Source: Sutcliffiella horikoshii | GTDB taxonomy: Bacteria > Bacillota > Bacilli > Bacillales > Bacillaceae_I | DNA length: 64,000 bases | Direction of reading: 5' to 3' | Assembly (NCBI RefSeq): GCF_008180725.1 | Contig: NZ_VTEV01000001.1 | Coordinates: forward strand, 62,001 to 126,000 | Shown: positions 16,087 through 24,375 of the stretch, in pieces | Position numbering within the stretch: the stretch's first letter is position 1 | Layout: each line of letters opens with the position of its first letter | Notes under the pieces: generated by a model | Databases searched by the model: none | What the model saw: the letters and a program-made list of their open reading frames with translations, nothing else | What the model was told of the DNA's origin: nothing | Translations under genes and position numbers: made by a program

Positions 16087-16277
16087 AACAAGCTACGATG
16101 TACGTAACCATAACAAAGTTTTAACCTTTATACTTAGCTAGGGAGTTTTATATAAAAGCAGGAATGTCATGCCTCCATGGATAGAGGACGACAGGAATGT
16201 TTTTGCGAACACCCACTTTCAGGAGTGGTGGTTTAAAACTTTCTTATACTAAGTTACGGCAGTTGTGGCTTGTTCCT
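16087..16277 (+). ncRNA. ssrS: 6S RNA
   Basis: A noncoding stretch of about 190 nt folds as a long rod. The 5' ACAAGCTAC...CGTAAC pairs with the 3' GTTACG...GTGGCTTGT, and inside these AAAGTTTTAA pairs with TTAAAACTTT, leaving single-stranded bubbles on both sides. A distal hairpin CCTC/GAGG closes the top. The end elements GATGTACGT and ACGGCAG correspond to the conserved 6S closing region (GAUGUUCGC and GCGGCGGCAUC in E. coli). Length, own promoter, central bubble and these elements indicate 6S RNA, which mimics an open promoter and traps sigma-A RNA polymerase in stationary phase. Bacilli usually have two copies; which one this is cannot be told. Confidence 0.8.
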
Positions 16278-16291
16278 TTAAAAACACACTA

Positions 16292-16330
16292 AAAAACGAG
16301 CTTCCATCTTTGAGGTGGAGGCTCGTTTTT
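16292..16330. terminator. Terminator downstream of the 6S RNA gene
   Basis: AAAAACGAGCTTCCA pairs with TGGAGGCTCGTTTTT. It lies about 15 nt after the 6S closing stem, so the primary transcript probably ends here and the mature 3' end is trimmed (inference). Confidence 0.85.
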
Positions 16331-16456
16331 ATTTGATGCCTACACCAATTGAGTAACACAGTGTGTTAAGATAAGTAAGTTCTATATCGTGTATAGAATG
16401 AGGAGTACAAGGAAAATACTTACAAGAGCACTAAGTAACTGAAGGGAGATAGAAAA

Positions 16457-16726
16457 ATGGATAAGATAGAAGTAGGAGATATTTTTATTGTGACCGATGA
16501 GAACGATCAGGAACAAGAGCTTGAGGTTCTTGGAACAATGGAAGTGGAAGCTTCTGTATACGTAGCAGTCGGTTTTGTAGAAGAGATTGCAAAAGACACG
16601 ACTGGCGATGTCGATATTTTCTTCTTGAAAGTGGAAGAAGACGGAGAATTATCCGAAATTGAAACGGACGAAGAGTTTAATAAAGTTTCCACAGCATTTG
16701 AAACAATGATAGACAAAGAACAATAA
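16457..16726 (+). CDS. DUF1292 family protein (YrzB-like)
   Basis: An 89-residue acidic protein without membrane segments. The pattern GDIFIVTDENDQEQELEVLGT followed by YVAVGFVEE and a C-terminal FNKVSTAFE is that of DUF1292 proteins such as B. subtilis YrzB. The function is unknown. It is a single-gene unit with an AAGGGAG ribosome site and its own strong terminator. Confidence 0.75.
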   Translation: MDKIEVGDIFIVTDENDQEQELEVLGTMEVEASVYVAVGFVEEIAKDTTGDVDIFFLKVEEDGELSEIETDEEFNKVSTAFETMIDKEQ

Positions 16727-16733
16727 TACTATG

Positions 16734-16769
16734 GAGGTTGTCCTGTAAAAAAGGACAGCCTCTTTTTTT
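16734..16769 (+). terminator. Terminator after the DUF1292 gene
   Basis: GAGGTTGTCC pairs with GGACAGCCTC around an A-rich loop, followed by seven T residues. Confidence 0.9.
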
Positions 16770-16812
16770 GTTTGATGGGCATGTATGAGAATAAGCTCAA
16801 TACACTATAACA

Positions 16813-16843
16813 AAGAATAATTTTCCCATGGAAAGTTATTCTT
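16813..16843 (+). promoter_or_regulatory. Long perfect inverted repeat upstream of tcyP
   Basis: AAGAATAATTTTCC and GGAAAGTTATTCTT form a 14-bp stem with a 3-base spacer (one G-U if read as RNA). No T-run follows, so it is not a terminator. Lying about 75 bp before tcyP, it is a candidate operator; CymR controls tcyP in B. subtilis, but this motif was not compared with a CymR consensus. Confidence 0.45.
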
Positions 16844-16917
16844 CCAAATCCAATTCCTCTTAGCAGAGTTGTATTGGCGGATTAAAGTATTTGAGTAAGA
16901 AAGAAGGGGGAGAAAGT

Positions 16918-18312
16918 ATGGAAACTTTGTTTATTGTACTTAATATTATTTTATTACTTTTACTTTGCTTTGGGCTCTATACGATGCAAAAGAGAGGCGT
17001 TTCTTTTTCTAAGCGTGTTTTCTCTGCATTGGGGATAGGGATTCTTTTCGGTCTTGGACTACAGTTTGTTTATGGATCAGGTTCAGAAGTTTTGACAGGT
17101 TCTATAGACTGGTTCAATATTGTTGGTTCTGGTTATGTAAAATTTCTGCAGATGATTGTTATGCCATTAGTGTTCATCAGTATCATCGCAGCATTCACCA
17201 GACTTACTTTAAAGAGTAACATTGGAAAGATTAGCGGGTTAATCATTGGAATCTTAATCGGTACAACAGCTGTGGCAGCAGCCGTTGGGATCGGTACCAC
17301 ACTTGTCTTCGATTTAGAAGCAATACAAATTGAGCAAGGAGAAGCGGAAACAGCTAGAGGAGAGCAGATGGAACAGCGAGCAGGAGACCTTGCATCCAAA
17401 ACATTCCCTCAACAGATGTTGGATTTTATTCCATCCAATGTGTTCCTGGATTTCACTGGTGCACGATCCACTTCTACGATTGCTGTAGTTATTTTTGCAG
17501 CATTTATTGGGATTGCTTATTTAGGGGTTAGACGGAAAAACCCCGAACAGGCAGAGTCCTTTGCAAAAATAGTGGATACCTTTTATACCATCATTATGAG
17601 AGTTGTGACATTAATTCTTCGTTTAACTCCATATGGGGTTTTAGCGTTGATGACCAAAGTTACCGCAACTAGTGATTATGGAGCCATTGCGAAGCTTGGA
17701 CAGTTTGTAGCAGCATCCTATGTGGCACTGGCGATTGTGTTCGGTATCCATTTAGTTCTTTTAGCGATGGCCGGCTTAAATCCATTAACATATGTTCGTA
17801 AGGCGATTCCAGTTCTTTCGTTTGCCTTTACTTCGCGTACCAGTGCTGGAGCTTTACCATTAAATATCAAGACCCAGACGAAAGAATTTGGTGTGTCAGA
17901 TGGAATTGCAAATTTCGCGGGTTCTTTTGGATTATCTATTGGTCAAAACGGTTGTGCAGGTGTCTATCCAGCTATGCTGGCAGTGATGATTGCACCGACT
18001 GTGGGAATAAATCCGTTAGATCCTTCATTCCTATTCATGTTGATAGTCATCGTAGCAATTAGTTCGTTCGGGGTAGCGGGAGTAGGAGGCGGTGCAACTT
18101 TTGCAGCCATTCTAGTGCTATCTGCAATGGACTTACCAATTGCGCTTGCAGGTTTGTTGATTTCTGTAGAACCACTTATTGATATGGGACGTACGGCAGT
18201 GAATGTTAGTGGTAGTATGACCGCAGGCGTATTGACGAGTAAGGTGACAAATGACCTTGATACTTCTGTATATAACAGTTCAGCATCGACGGATATGGAG
18301 TTGGATGTTTAA
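16918..18312 (+). CDS. tcyP: L-cystine uptake symporter TcyP
   Basis: A 464-residue sodium:dicarboxylate-symporter-family protein with about ten hydrophobic segments. The segment MIVMPLVFISIIAAFTRL, the SFAFTSRTSAGALPLN hairpin-like motif near residue 307, and the C-terminal SVEPLIDMGRTAVNVSG motif, which replaces the usual DRxRTxxN helix, mark the TcyP cystine subgroup rather than glutamate carriers. The length equals B. subtilis TcyP. It takes up cystine as a sulphur source. The ATG at 16918 follows AAGGGGGAG; an upstream in-frame start at 16891 lacks a ribosome site. Confidence 0.92.
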   Translation: METLFIVLNIILLLLLCFGLYTMQKRGVSFSKRVFSALGIGILFGLGLQFVYGSGSEVLTGSIDWFNIVGSGYVKFLQMIVMPLVFISIIAAFTRLTLKSNIGKISGLIIGILIGTTAVAAAVGIGTTLVFDLEAIQIEQGEAETARGEQMEQRAGDLASKTFPQQMLDFIPSNVFLDFTGARSTSTIAVVIFAAFIGIAYLGVRRKNPEQAESFAKIVDTFYTIIMRVVTLILRLTPYGVLALMTKVTATSDYGAIAKLGQFVAASYVALAIVFGIHLVLLAMAGLNPLTYVRKAIPVLSFAFTSRTSAGALPLNIKTQTKEFGVSDGIANFAGSFGLSIGQNGCAGVYPAMLAVMIAPTVGINPLDPSFLFMLIVIVAISSFGVAGVGGGATFAAILVLSAMDLPIALAGLLISVEPLIDMGRTAVNVSGSMTAGVLTSKVTNDLDTSVYNSSASTDMELDV

Positions 18313-18332
18313 TAGAGTTTGTTCGAGGGGAG

Positions 18333-18360
18333 AGAGCAGCTTCGATGCTGCTCTTTTTTT
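18333..18360 (+). terminator. Terminator after tcyP
   Basis: AGAGCAGC pairs with GCTGCTCT over a TTCGA loop, followed by seven or more T residues. Confidence 0.92.
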
Positions 18361-18388
18361 TGTTGTTATTTATTACGAAATTCGAAAT

Positions 18389-18493
18389 GTCACAATAACC
18401 GTTATAAAAGTCACAATAACCTTCTTGAAAGTTACAATAACTAAAGAAATAGTTACAATCAGCCTCCGAAAAGTTACAATCCAAACCACAATG
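18389..18493. repeat. Five-unit 21-bp periodic array, core GTYACAAT
   Basis: The word GTCACAAT or GTTACAAT begins at 18389, 18410, 18431, 18452 and 18473, exactly 21 bp apart each time. The first three units continue with AAC; the intervening bases drift and end in A-rich runs. The array lies between the tcyP terminator and the HTH/F1-beta gene and encodes nothing credible. 21 bp is two helical turns, so all cores face one side of the DNA. Two further arrays of the same period but other cores are in this window. Confidence 0.85.
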
Positions 18494-18555
18494 TAAGAAA
18501 AGTAAAAATAATTACTTTAAAACGTAAATTTATGTTGCTTTTGAGTATAGCATCA

Positions 18556-18573
18556 ATTACTCTATAAAGTAAT
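18556..18573 (+). promoter_or_regulatory. Palindrome next to the ribosome site of the HTH/F1-beta gene
   Basis: ATTACTCTATAAAGTAAT is an 18-bp near-perfect palindrome (two central mismatches) ending just before AGGAGGTG. A related ATTACTTTAAAACGTAA lies 45 bp upstream. It is a good candidate for an autoregulatory operator of the downstream helix-turn-helix protein (inference). Confidence 0.45.
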
Positions 18574-18587
18574 AGGAGGTGAAAATA

Positions 18588-19634
18588 ATGGAAAATGTAA
18601 GATTGAATGTTGCTTTATTACGTAGAAAGGTACCAAACCTGACGAGTGCTGCTAAATCTGTGGGCTTAAGACCCGCCACCGTTTCAAATCTGTGCACAGG
18701 CAAAATCCCTGTAAGTAGAGCAGAGGTACGCACCATTATCGCACTAGCTGATTTAGCAGAGTGTAGCTTGGATGAGTTAATATTGAGAGGGGAGAAAATT
18801 GATATGATTGAAACAAAAATTAAAGCAATCGATTTATTTGCTCCATTGACTAAAGGAGGAACTAACGGTCTTGTAGCAAGGCCAGGCATGGGGCAACTTG
18901 TGATTCTAGCAGAGTTGTATTACCGTCTTAAACGAGAAGGGTACATTTCCATTATGCTATCACCTAAGGTGGAACATCCCGAAGTTGCGGACATTCTTGA
19001 TCATGTCGATTTCACTGTAAACACAATAGAAGAAGCCTACCAAAAGATCATGGAACTTGGTCAGAATAAGGATATAATTTTCACTGCTGACAGAGGACAT
19101 GTAGCGAACGGCAACATTCAAGACCTTCACAATAAGCTAGAAAAGGTCGGAATGAATACTGTTACAACATTTCTTCTTGATTTAAGTGGGGAGGTAGTGG
19201 ATGAAGACCTTCCTTATGGACCTTTAGAAACGGTATGGCAATTTGATGCAGACCTTGCAGCAAGACACAAATATCCAGCTATTAATCCTTTACAATCCAC
19301 CTCATCTGTTTTAGAAGGTGCTCACCTAGATCAACACCACTTATCCATACAACAACGCTCACAAAAACTTCTTAGACGATACCGTGAGTTACGCTCGCTT
19401 GTTCAAGTCAGAGGAATAGATCAACTCCCTGTATCAGAAATTCAAACATATAAGAGAGGGGAAAGATTAGAAGCATACCTAACCCAACCTTTCTATGTTG
19501 CTGAACCCTTTTCTGGAAGACAAGGAGAAGATGTAGACCTCCCGACGATGCTTGAAGATATTAGAAAATTACTAGACGGTTCCTATGATTCTGCAGAAGT
19601 GAATTCTTTATCATATATTGGTTCAATAAAATAA
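18588..19634 (+). CDS. Helix-turn-helix protein fused to an F1-ATPase beta-subunit-like domain
   Basis: A 348-residue protein. Residues 5-66 form an XRE/Cro-like helix-turn-helix (SAAKSVGLRPATVSNLCTGK). From about residue 74 the sequence follows ATP synthase beta: ETKIKAIDLFAPLTKGGTNG corresponds to the ETGIKVVDLLAPY..GGK segment before the P-loop. The P-loop reads ARPGMGQL where beta has GGAGVGKT, so the catalytic Lys and Thr are lost. The middle is shortened. The C-terminal third again matches beta (YPAINPLQSTSSVL, a QKLLRRYRELRSLV helix, YLTQPFYVAEPFSG). The beta-barrel domain of true beta is absent. It probably is a transcription factor using a dead F1 fold as sensor or oligomeriser (inference). 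The ATG at 18588 follows AGGAGGTG. Confidence 0.8.
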   Translation: MENVRLNVALLRRKVPNLTSAAKSVGLRPATVSNLCTGKIPVSRAEVRTIIALADLAECSLDELILRGEKIDMIETKIKAIDLFAPLTKGGTNGLVARPGMGQLVILAELYYRLKREGYISIMLSPKVEHPEVADILDHVDFTVNTIEEAYQKIMELGQNKDIIFTADRGHVANGNIQDLHNKLEKVGMNTVTTFLLDLSGEVVDEDLPYGPLETVWQFDADLAARHKYPAINPLQSTSSVLEGAHLDQHHLSIQQRSQKLLRRYRELRSLVQVRGIDQLPVSEIQTYKRGERLEAYLTQPFYVAEPFSGRQGEDVDLPTMLEDIRKLLDGSYDSAEVNSLSYIGSIK

Positions 19635-19651
19635 CTTCTTTTTAGCATAAT

Positions 19652-19677
19652 AAAAAGAGCCGCCAAGGGCTCTTTTT
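19652..19677. terminator. Bidirectional terminator between convergent genes
   Basis: AAAAAGAGCC pairs with GGGCTCTTTTT over a GCCAA loop; the A-run and T-run serve both strands. Confidence 0.9.
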
Positions 19678-19681
19678 ATGT

Positions 19682-21037
19682 TTAATCTCTGATACCAAAA
19701 TCCTCCACTTCCAAAAGATGTTCCGGCTTTTTCCCAATTGGATCTTGATGAAAATAATCCCTGATGACACCTTTCTTTAAATAATTGGTGATCGAGGCTA
19801 AAATCATTCCCTGGTCCAAAGAAAGATAAGCATGGGCAACTTCACCTGATTTAAGATTGACTGTATCATAATAGCCATAATCTTCTCCATAAACACCCAT
19901 GTCTTGCAGCTTTTTAAGATTGTTATAGACTTCTTCAGGAGCATGCTCTAGAGCAAGGAAGCTGGCATGAGGTGTTACAGTAGCTTTATCCTCATATCCT
20001 TCTGCTCCTAATACAGGTGCTCCAAACTCTCCATAATTATTTCGAATTGCTGCAGGCGAAAAGCCCCAAGCATCTAACTTATTAACCTCCGCATAGTGAA
20101 TTTGACCTTTTACATGCTGCAGATTATTTAAGCCTAAAGCTTCCACACCGAGTTCGTTTTCCTTCAAGACAAGGCTTGGCATCAATGCTTCAAACATACT
20201 GCCTCCCCAGCTCGGTACATATTTGATTCCCTCATATTCGTATACGCCTTGAAACAAACTTACACCGTTATAATCTTTCATCACACCCGAAGGAGTTTGA
20301 GATTGCCAATCAAATTCAGGCGGAAAAGTTCGGTACAACTTCCACCAATGTTCCTCAGGTACATCTCCTTTACCAATTGCGAGGTAACTTGCCACTCGCG
20401 GTTCCGTATATAACATCCCGTAATGGTGAGGAGTGAGACTTTCTTGTTCCTTATCATATCCTCCATGTAGATGACCAACGGAAGGGTCATAAAGGGTGGA
20501 ATAATCCATTTGCTCCACGAGAGGATCTGTTAAATCTTTCAGATCTTCAAAATACTGCCCGGTAACGATTAACCCTGCAGTCAACCAACCATTATCAACA
20601 CTAGAGATAAACTGTCCCCAATCTGTTTTTGGTGTGCCATCCTTCGTGAAGTACCAATTGTAATAAAGTCCGTTCCAAGTGTTCATCTCAAGCAATGAAT
20701 TCAATGTTTTTTCAAGCTCTTGTTCGGCATCTTTTTTAGAAATAAATCCAAGTTCCACACCAGAAACCATGCCGAGCATATACATGGCAATATTAGTCGG
20801 GGATGTATGTTCCGCTTTTGTTTCCTCCTGCTCGAAGTCAACGCGATCCATAGTAAGACCTGTTTCAGAATCTGTATATTTTTCGAAAAATCGAAACGTT
20901 TTTTCAGCAGTTTCCAATAGTTCTTTTTCCATATCATTTTTCGGATGAATAGCTGTTTTTACTGGAGTGCTTATAAAATAGAAAATTGCACCAACACCCA
21001 CCATGGTTATGAAAAATAACCCAAGCAACTTTTTCAA
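19682..21037 (-). CDS. Secreted or membrane-anchored glycoamylase-like glycoside hydrolase
   Basis: A 451-residue protein with an N-terminal uncleaved-signal-like helix (LGLFFITMVGVGAIFYFIS), so it is anchored or exported. The body matches the putative glucoamylase family (PF10091 type) of alpha/alpha toroids: TEKTFRFF-like start, YTEPRVASYLAIGKGDVPEEHWWKLYR near residue 215, PSWGGSMFEALMPSL near 277, WGFSPAAIRNNYGEF near 330 and SLDQGMILASI near 410. Relatives include beta-1,2-glucanases; the substrate is not known. The start is a TTG with AAAGGGG upstream. A LacI-type palindrome precedes it. It lies alone, convergent with the HTH/F1-beta gene. Confidence 0.75.
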   Translation of the reverse strand: MKKLLGLFFITMVGVGAIFYFISTPVKTAIHPKNDMEKELLETAEKTFRFFEKYTDSETGLTMDRVDFEQEETKAEHTSPTNIAMYMLGMVSGVELGFISKKDAEQELEKTLNSLLEMNTWNGLYYNWYFTKDGTPKTDWGQFISSVDNGWLTAGLIVTGQYFEDLKDLTDPLVEQMDYSTLYDPSVGHLHGGYDKEQESLTPHHYGMLYTEPRVASYLAIGKGDVPEEHWWKLYRTFPPEFDWQSQTPSGVMKDYNGVSLFQGVYEYEGIKYVPSWGGSMFEALMPSLVLKENELGVEALGLNNLQHVKGQIHYAEVNKLDAWGFSPAAIRNNYGEFGAPVLGAEGYEDKATVTPHASFLALEHAPEEVYNNLKKLQDMGVYGEDYGYYDTVNLKSGEVAHAYLSLDQGMILASITNYLKKGVIRDYFHQDPIGKKPEHLLEVEDFGIRD

Positions 21038-21066
21038 ATTGTAACAACCCCTTTAAATCAATTTAG

Positions 21067-21080
21067 TGAAACGTTTCGAA
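21067..21080 (-). promoter_or_regulatory. LacI-family-type operator upstream of the glycoside hydrolase
   Basis: TGAAACGTTTCGAA contains the perfect palindrome GAAACGTTTC. The central CG step flanked by AAA/TTT is the hallmark of LacI/GalR-family operators (a cre has two extra central bases). It lies 30 bp before the TTG start. Confidence 0.5.
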
Positions 21081-21313
21081 TAAATAACTGAAAACGCCTA
21101 CAATTGAATAAAATATACCCTTTAATATAACGTTAATCAATACATTTTCAGTAAAAATAGAGAAATGGCACACACTTCTTTACGTTATCGTAATAAAAGC
21201 TTGTCACAATCCCATCATTTTTGATATAGTAATATGTTGTAACTTCCTATATAAAGAAACAATTATGTCAACTATGTAAATAGATAAATTTAATAAAGGT
21301 AATGGTGATTATA

Positions 21314-22273
21314 TTGAGTCAAGACTATAGAGTATTATTGTATTATAAATATGTAGATATTGAGAATCCTGAAGAGGTCACTCAAGAACATCTGGAATTC
21401 TGTAAAGAGTTAGGGTTGAAAGGTCGTGTACTAATTGCAAAAGAAGGGATTAACGGAACTGTTTCAGGTACAATCGAGCAAACGGATGCATATATCGAGC
21501 ATATGAACGCACATCCATTTTTCTCAGATATCATCTATAAAGTTGATGAAGTATCTGAACATGCATTTCCTAAAATGAAGGTCCGTTATCGTCCAGAGTT
21601 GGTAACATTACGCCTGGAAAATGATATCGATCCCCGCAAAACAACAGGGAAGCATTTAAAACCAAAAGAATGGTTGGAAGCATTGCAAAGTGAAGATACA
21701 GTGGTAATTGATGCTCGTAATGATTATGAGTACGACCTCGGACATTTCCGTGGTGCAGTGAAACCGGACATCAATACTTTTAAAGAACTTCCTCAATGGA
21801 TCAAAGAAAACAAGAAGAATTTTGAAGGCAAAAAGATTTTAACGTATTGTACTGGCGGAGTACGTTGTGAAAAGTTTTCCGGATGGTTACTTGAAGAAGG
21901 TTTTGAGGATGTTTCCCAGCTGGATGGAGGTATTGTCACTTACGGGAAGGACCCTGAAGTACAAGGAGAACTATGGGATGGACAATGCTATGTGTTTGAT
22001 GAACGCATAAGTGTACCAATTAATCAAAAAGAACATGTAGTAGTCGGGAAAGATCATTTTTCCGGTGAGCCTTGTGAGCGCTATGTGAACTGTGCTAACC
22101 CTGAGTGTAACAAGAAAATCTTGAGCTCTGAGGAAAACGAACACAAGTACCTGCGCAGCTGCTCCCATGAATGCCGTATAGATCCAAGAAACCGCTATAT
22201 CATCGAGCACGGATTAACAGAAGAAGAAGTAAGCAAAAGAATGGATGCAATTAAAGAAGAAGTTACAAACTAA
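21314..22273 (+). CDS. trhO: tRNA uridine(34) hydroxylase TrhO (rhodanese-like)
   Basis: A 319-residue protein of the YceA/YbfQ family, which makes 5-hydroxyuridine at the wobble position of tRNA. An N-terminal acylphosphatase-like domain ([15 protein letters not shown]) is followed by a rhodanese domain from about residue 125 with active cysteine in [16 protein letters not shown]-terminal cysteine-rich zinc-type segment follows (CVNCANPEC-like, with CSHEC). The TTG at 21314 (giving [13 protein letters not shown]) was preferred because homologues begin there; an ATG at 21302 has its ribosome site too close. A terminator follows. Confidence 0.9.
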   Translation: MSQDYRVLLYYKYVDIENPEEVTQEHLEFCKELGLKGRVLIAKEGINGTVSGTIEQTDAYIEHMNAHPFFSDIIYKVDEVSEHAFPKMKVRYRPELVTLRLENDIDPRKTTGKHLKPKEWLEALQSEDTVVIDARNDYEYDLGHFRGAVKPDINTFKELPQWIKENKKNFEGKKILTYCTGGVRCEKFSGWLLEEGFEDVSQLDGGIVTYGKDPEVQGELWDGQCYVFDERISVPINQKEHVVVGKDHFSGEPCERYVNCANPECNKKILSSEENEHKYLRSCSHECRIDPRNRYIIEHGLTEEEVSKRMDAIKEEVTN

Positions 22274-22285
22274 AAGAAAATCAGT

Positions 22286-22320
22286 TAACCTGTTTCTCAA
22301 ACGAGGAGCAGGTTATTTTT
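22286..22320 (+). terminator. Terminator after trhO
   Basis: AACCTGTTTCTC pairs imperfectly with GAGGAGCAGGTT across AAAC, then ATTTTT. Confidence 0.75.
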
Positions 22321-22414
22321 ATGGACAAAAAGAAATACTTATCTGAAAAGACTACGTTTTTCTTTTAACAATAGAGGTAAATAGTAAGTAATGAATAGAA
22401 AGGAGATTACATAC

Positions 22415-23800
22415 ATGGAATACCGGATTGAAAAAGATACAATGGGAGAAATAAAAGTTCCAAAGAATAAGCTATGGGGAGCACAAACGCAAAGAAGCAT
22501 CGAAAATTTTGCTATTGGTGTGGAGAAGATGCCAATTGAGATCATACACGCTTTTGCACTGTTAAAAAAAGCAGCGGCAAAAAGTAATCATAAACTGAGC
22601 AAACTTTCTACCGAAAAAGCAGAGGCAATTTCAACCGCTGCTGAGGAGATAATAACGGGAAAATGGGATGAGCATTTTCCGCTTGTTGTATGGCAAACAG
22701 GTAGCGGGACACAATCCAATATGAATGTAAACGAAGTGATTGCCAATCGGGCAAATCAACTTTTATCTGAGAGCGGAGGAGAGGACCGAATACATCCAAA
22801 TGATGATGTGAACATGTCCCAAAGCTCCAATGACACGTTTCCGACTGCCTTACACATTGCTGGGGTGTTAGCAGTGGAGGAAAGACTTCTTCCGGCATTA
22901 ACGAGACTAAAAGAGACCTTACTACAAAAGTCGGACAAATTTGAGGGTGTCATTAAAATCGGAAGAACACACTTACAAGATGCTACTCCACTTACACTAG
23001 GCCAAGAAATCAGTGGTTGGCATCATATGCTGGAAAAAGGGGAGAAAATGATTATAGAAAGCCTACCCTATATGAAAGAACTGGCTATAGGGGGAACGGC
23101 AGTAGGTACAGGGATAAATGCACATCCTGAGTTTGGGAAGATGGTAGCGGAAGAAATCACCCAGCTGACCGGAAAAAACTTCACTTCTGCTGCCAACAAA
23201 TTTCATGCATTAACCAGTCATGATCAGGTTGTGTTTGTACATGGAGCAATAAAAGCACTTGCTGCAGATTTAATGAAAATTGCCAATGACGTAAGATGGC
23301 TCGCCAGTGGTCCAAGAAGTGGGATAGGTGAAATAACTATACCGGAAAATGAACCGGGAAGTTCTATTATGCCTGGCAAAGTCAACCCCACCCAAAGTGA
23401 GGCACTGACGATGGTAGCCACGCAAGTTATGGGCAATGATGTAACCATTGGTATTGCTGCGAGTCAAGGTAACTTTGAACTTAATGTGTTCAAACCCGTC
23501 ATTATCTATAATTTCCTACAATCCGTTACACTTTTGACAGAAAGCATGAACAGCTTCAACGACAAATGTGTAAGCGGGATGGAACCTAACCTTGAAAAAA
23601 TAGCCTTAAACCTTCAAAACTCTTTGATGTTAGTAACATCCCTAAATCCTCACATAGGTTATGAAAAAGCGGCCTCCATTGCTAAGCTTGCACATAAAGA
23701 AGGGAGCACATTAAAAGCAGCCGCATTAAAATTGGAATTGCTAACCGAAGAAGAATTTGATGCCTTTGTTGATCCGAGTAAAATGGTAAATCCACATTAA
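22415..23800 (+). CDS. fumC: Class II fumarate hydratase
   Basis: A 461-residue homotetrameric TCA-cycle enzyme interconverting fumarate and L-malate (citG in B. subtilis). It begins [16 protein letters not shown] as other Bacillus CitG proteins do. Signatures are [14 protein letters not shown], the [19 protein letters not shown] region, [10 protein letters not shown] with the catalytic histidine near residue 187, and the SS loop [15 protein letters not shown] near residue 317. The ATG at 22415 has AGAAAGGAG; the upstream ATG at 22391 is not supported. It stands alone with its own terminator. No iron-sulphur motifs are present, in contrast to the aconitase at 59-62 kb. Confidence 0.96.
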   Translation: MEYRIEKDTMGEIKVPKNKLWGAQTQRSIENFAIGVEKMPIEIIHAFALLKKAAAKSNHKLSKLSTEKAEAISTAAEEIITGKWDEHFPLVVWQTGSGTQSNMNVNEVIANRANQLLSESGGEDRIHPNDDVNMSQSSNDTFPTALHIAGVLAVEERLLPALTRLKETLLQKSDKFEGVIKIGRTHLQDATPLTLGQEISGWHHMLEKGEKMIIESLPYMKELAIGGTAVGTGINAHPEFGKMVAEEITQLTGKNFTSAANKFHALTSHDQVVFVHGAIKALAADLMKIANDVRWLASGPRSGIGEITIPENEPGSSIMPGKVNPTQSEALTMVATQVMGNDVTIGIAASQGNFELNVFKPVIIYNFLQSVTLLTESMNSFNDKCVSGMEPNLEKIALNLQNSLMLVTSLNPHIGYEKAASIAKLAHKEGSTLKAAALKLELLTEEEFDAFVDPSKMVNPH

Positions 23801-23814
23801 ACAAGATGGCCAGG

Positions 23815-23846
23815 TGGGAATTCTACTTAATTTCCAACCTGGCCAT
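23815..23846. terminator. Bidirectional terminator after fumC
   Basis: ATGGCCAGGT pairs with ACCTGGCCAT, extended by GGGAATT/AATTTCC. It is shared with the convergent coiled-coil gene. Confidence 0.8.
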
Positions 23847-23852
23847 ATTATT

Positions 23853-24176
23853 CTATTTCTCCATCATCTCTGTTTCGCTGACTTTATCTATTTTGTCCAC
23901 AAACATTTGAAACACTTTTCTTTTTTCATCTAGCTCTTTTATGTATTGCTTAAGTTCATTGAATTTCTCTTCATATGGTTTGTGATATGATTCTTTGATG
24001 TTGTCGATAATTTCATCATTTATCGTGGATTGAATCACTTGTTTCGTAATACTGAACTTAATGGAATATAACTGAAGATCAGACTTCACTTTTTCATATT
24101 CATCATCAATCTCTTTTTTCTGTTTTAACATTTCTTCTTTCCATTCTAGTAAAGAATCCTTTACATATGTCTGCAT
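23853..24176 (-). CDS. Small coiled-coil protein of unknown function
   Basis: A 107-residue, highly charged helical protein with heptad-like spacing (EEMLKQKKEIDDEYEKVKSD; LKQYIKELDEKRKVFQMF). It has no signal peptide, membrane helix or recognisable motif. It has an excellent ribosome site (AAAGGAGG, seven bases before the ATG), so it is very probably translated. It is monocistronic and convergent with fumC. No family was recognised. Confidence 0.6.
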   Translation of the reverse strand: MQTYVKDSLLEWKEEMLKQKKEIDDEYEKVKSDLQLYSIKFSITKQVIQSTINDEIIDNIKESYHKPYEEKFNELKQYIKELDEKRKVFQMFVDKIDKVSETEMMEK

Positions 24177-24375
24177 AGTTACCTCCTTTGAACATACTGA
24201 TACTAAGGTTATGTATTGTATATATAATATTAAAGAAAATGTTCAGATTTGTGGGGGTATTTTTCTTTACAGTCTGTTTACATATTACATACTTCCAAAA
24301 ATTTTAAAGTCCCCCGTATCTTCAGGGGCTAATAAATCGTTTAGTTAATAGAGTGGAGTAAAGGAGTGTTGCTCA

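Noticed and set aside
16043-16340. Riboswitch or T-box leader for the DUF1292 gene
   Set aside because: The unit ends in a terminator over 120 bp before the gene, has its own promoter, lacks T-box elements, and fits 6S RNA better.
18251-18496. Open frames on both strands over the 18.4-kb array (heptad-like peptides rich in VTIT or CNF)
   Set aside because: The seven-residue periodicity is a by-product of the 21-bp DNA period, there is no ribosome site, and the frame runs out of tcyP in another phase.
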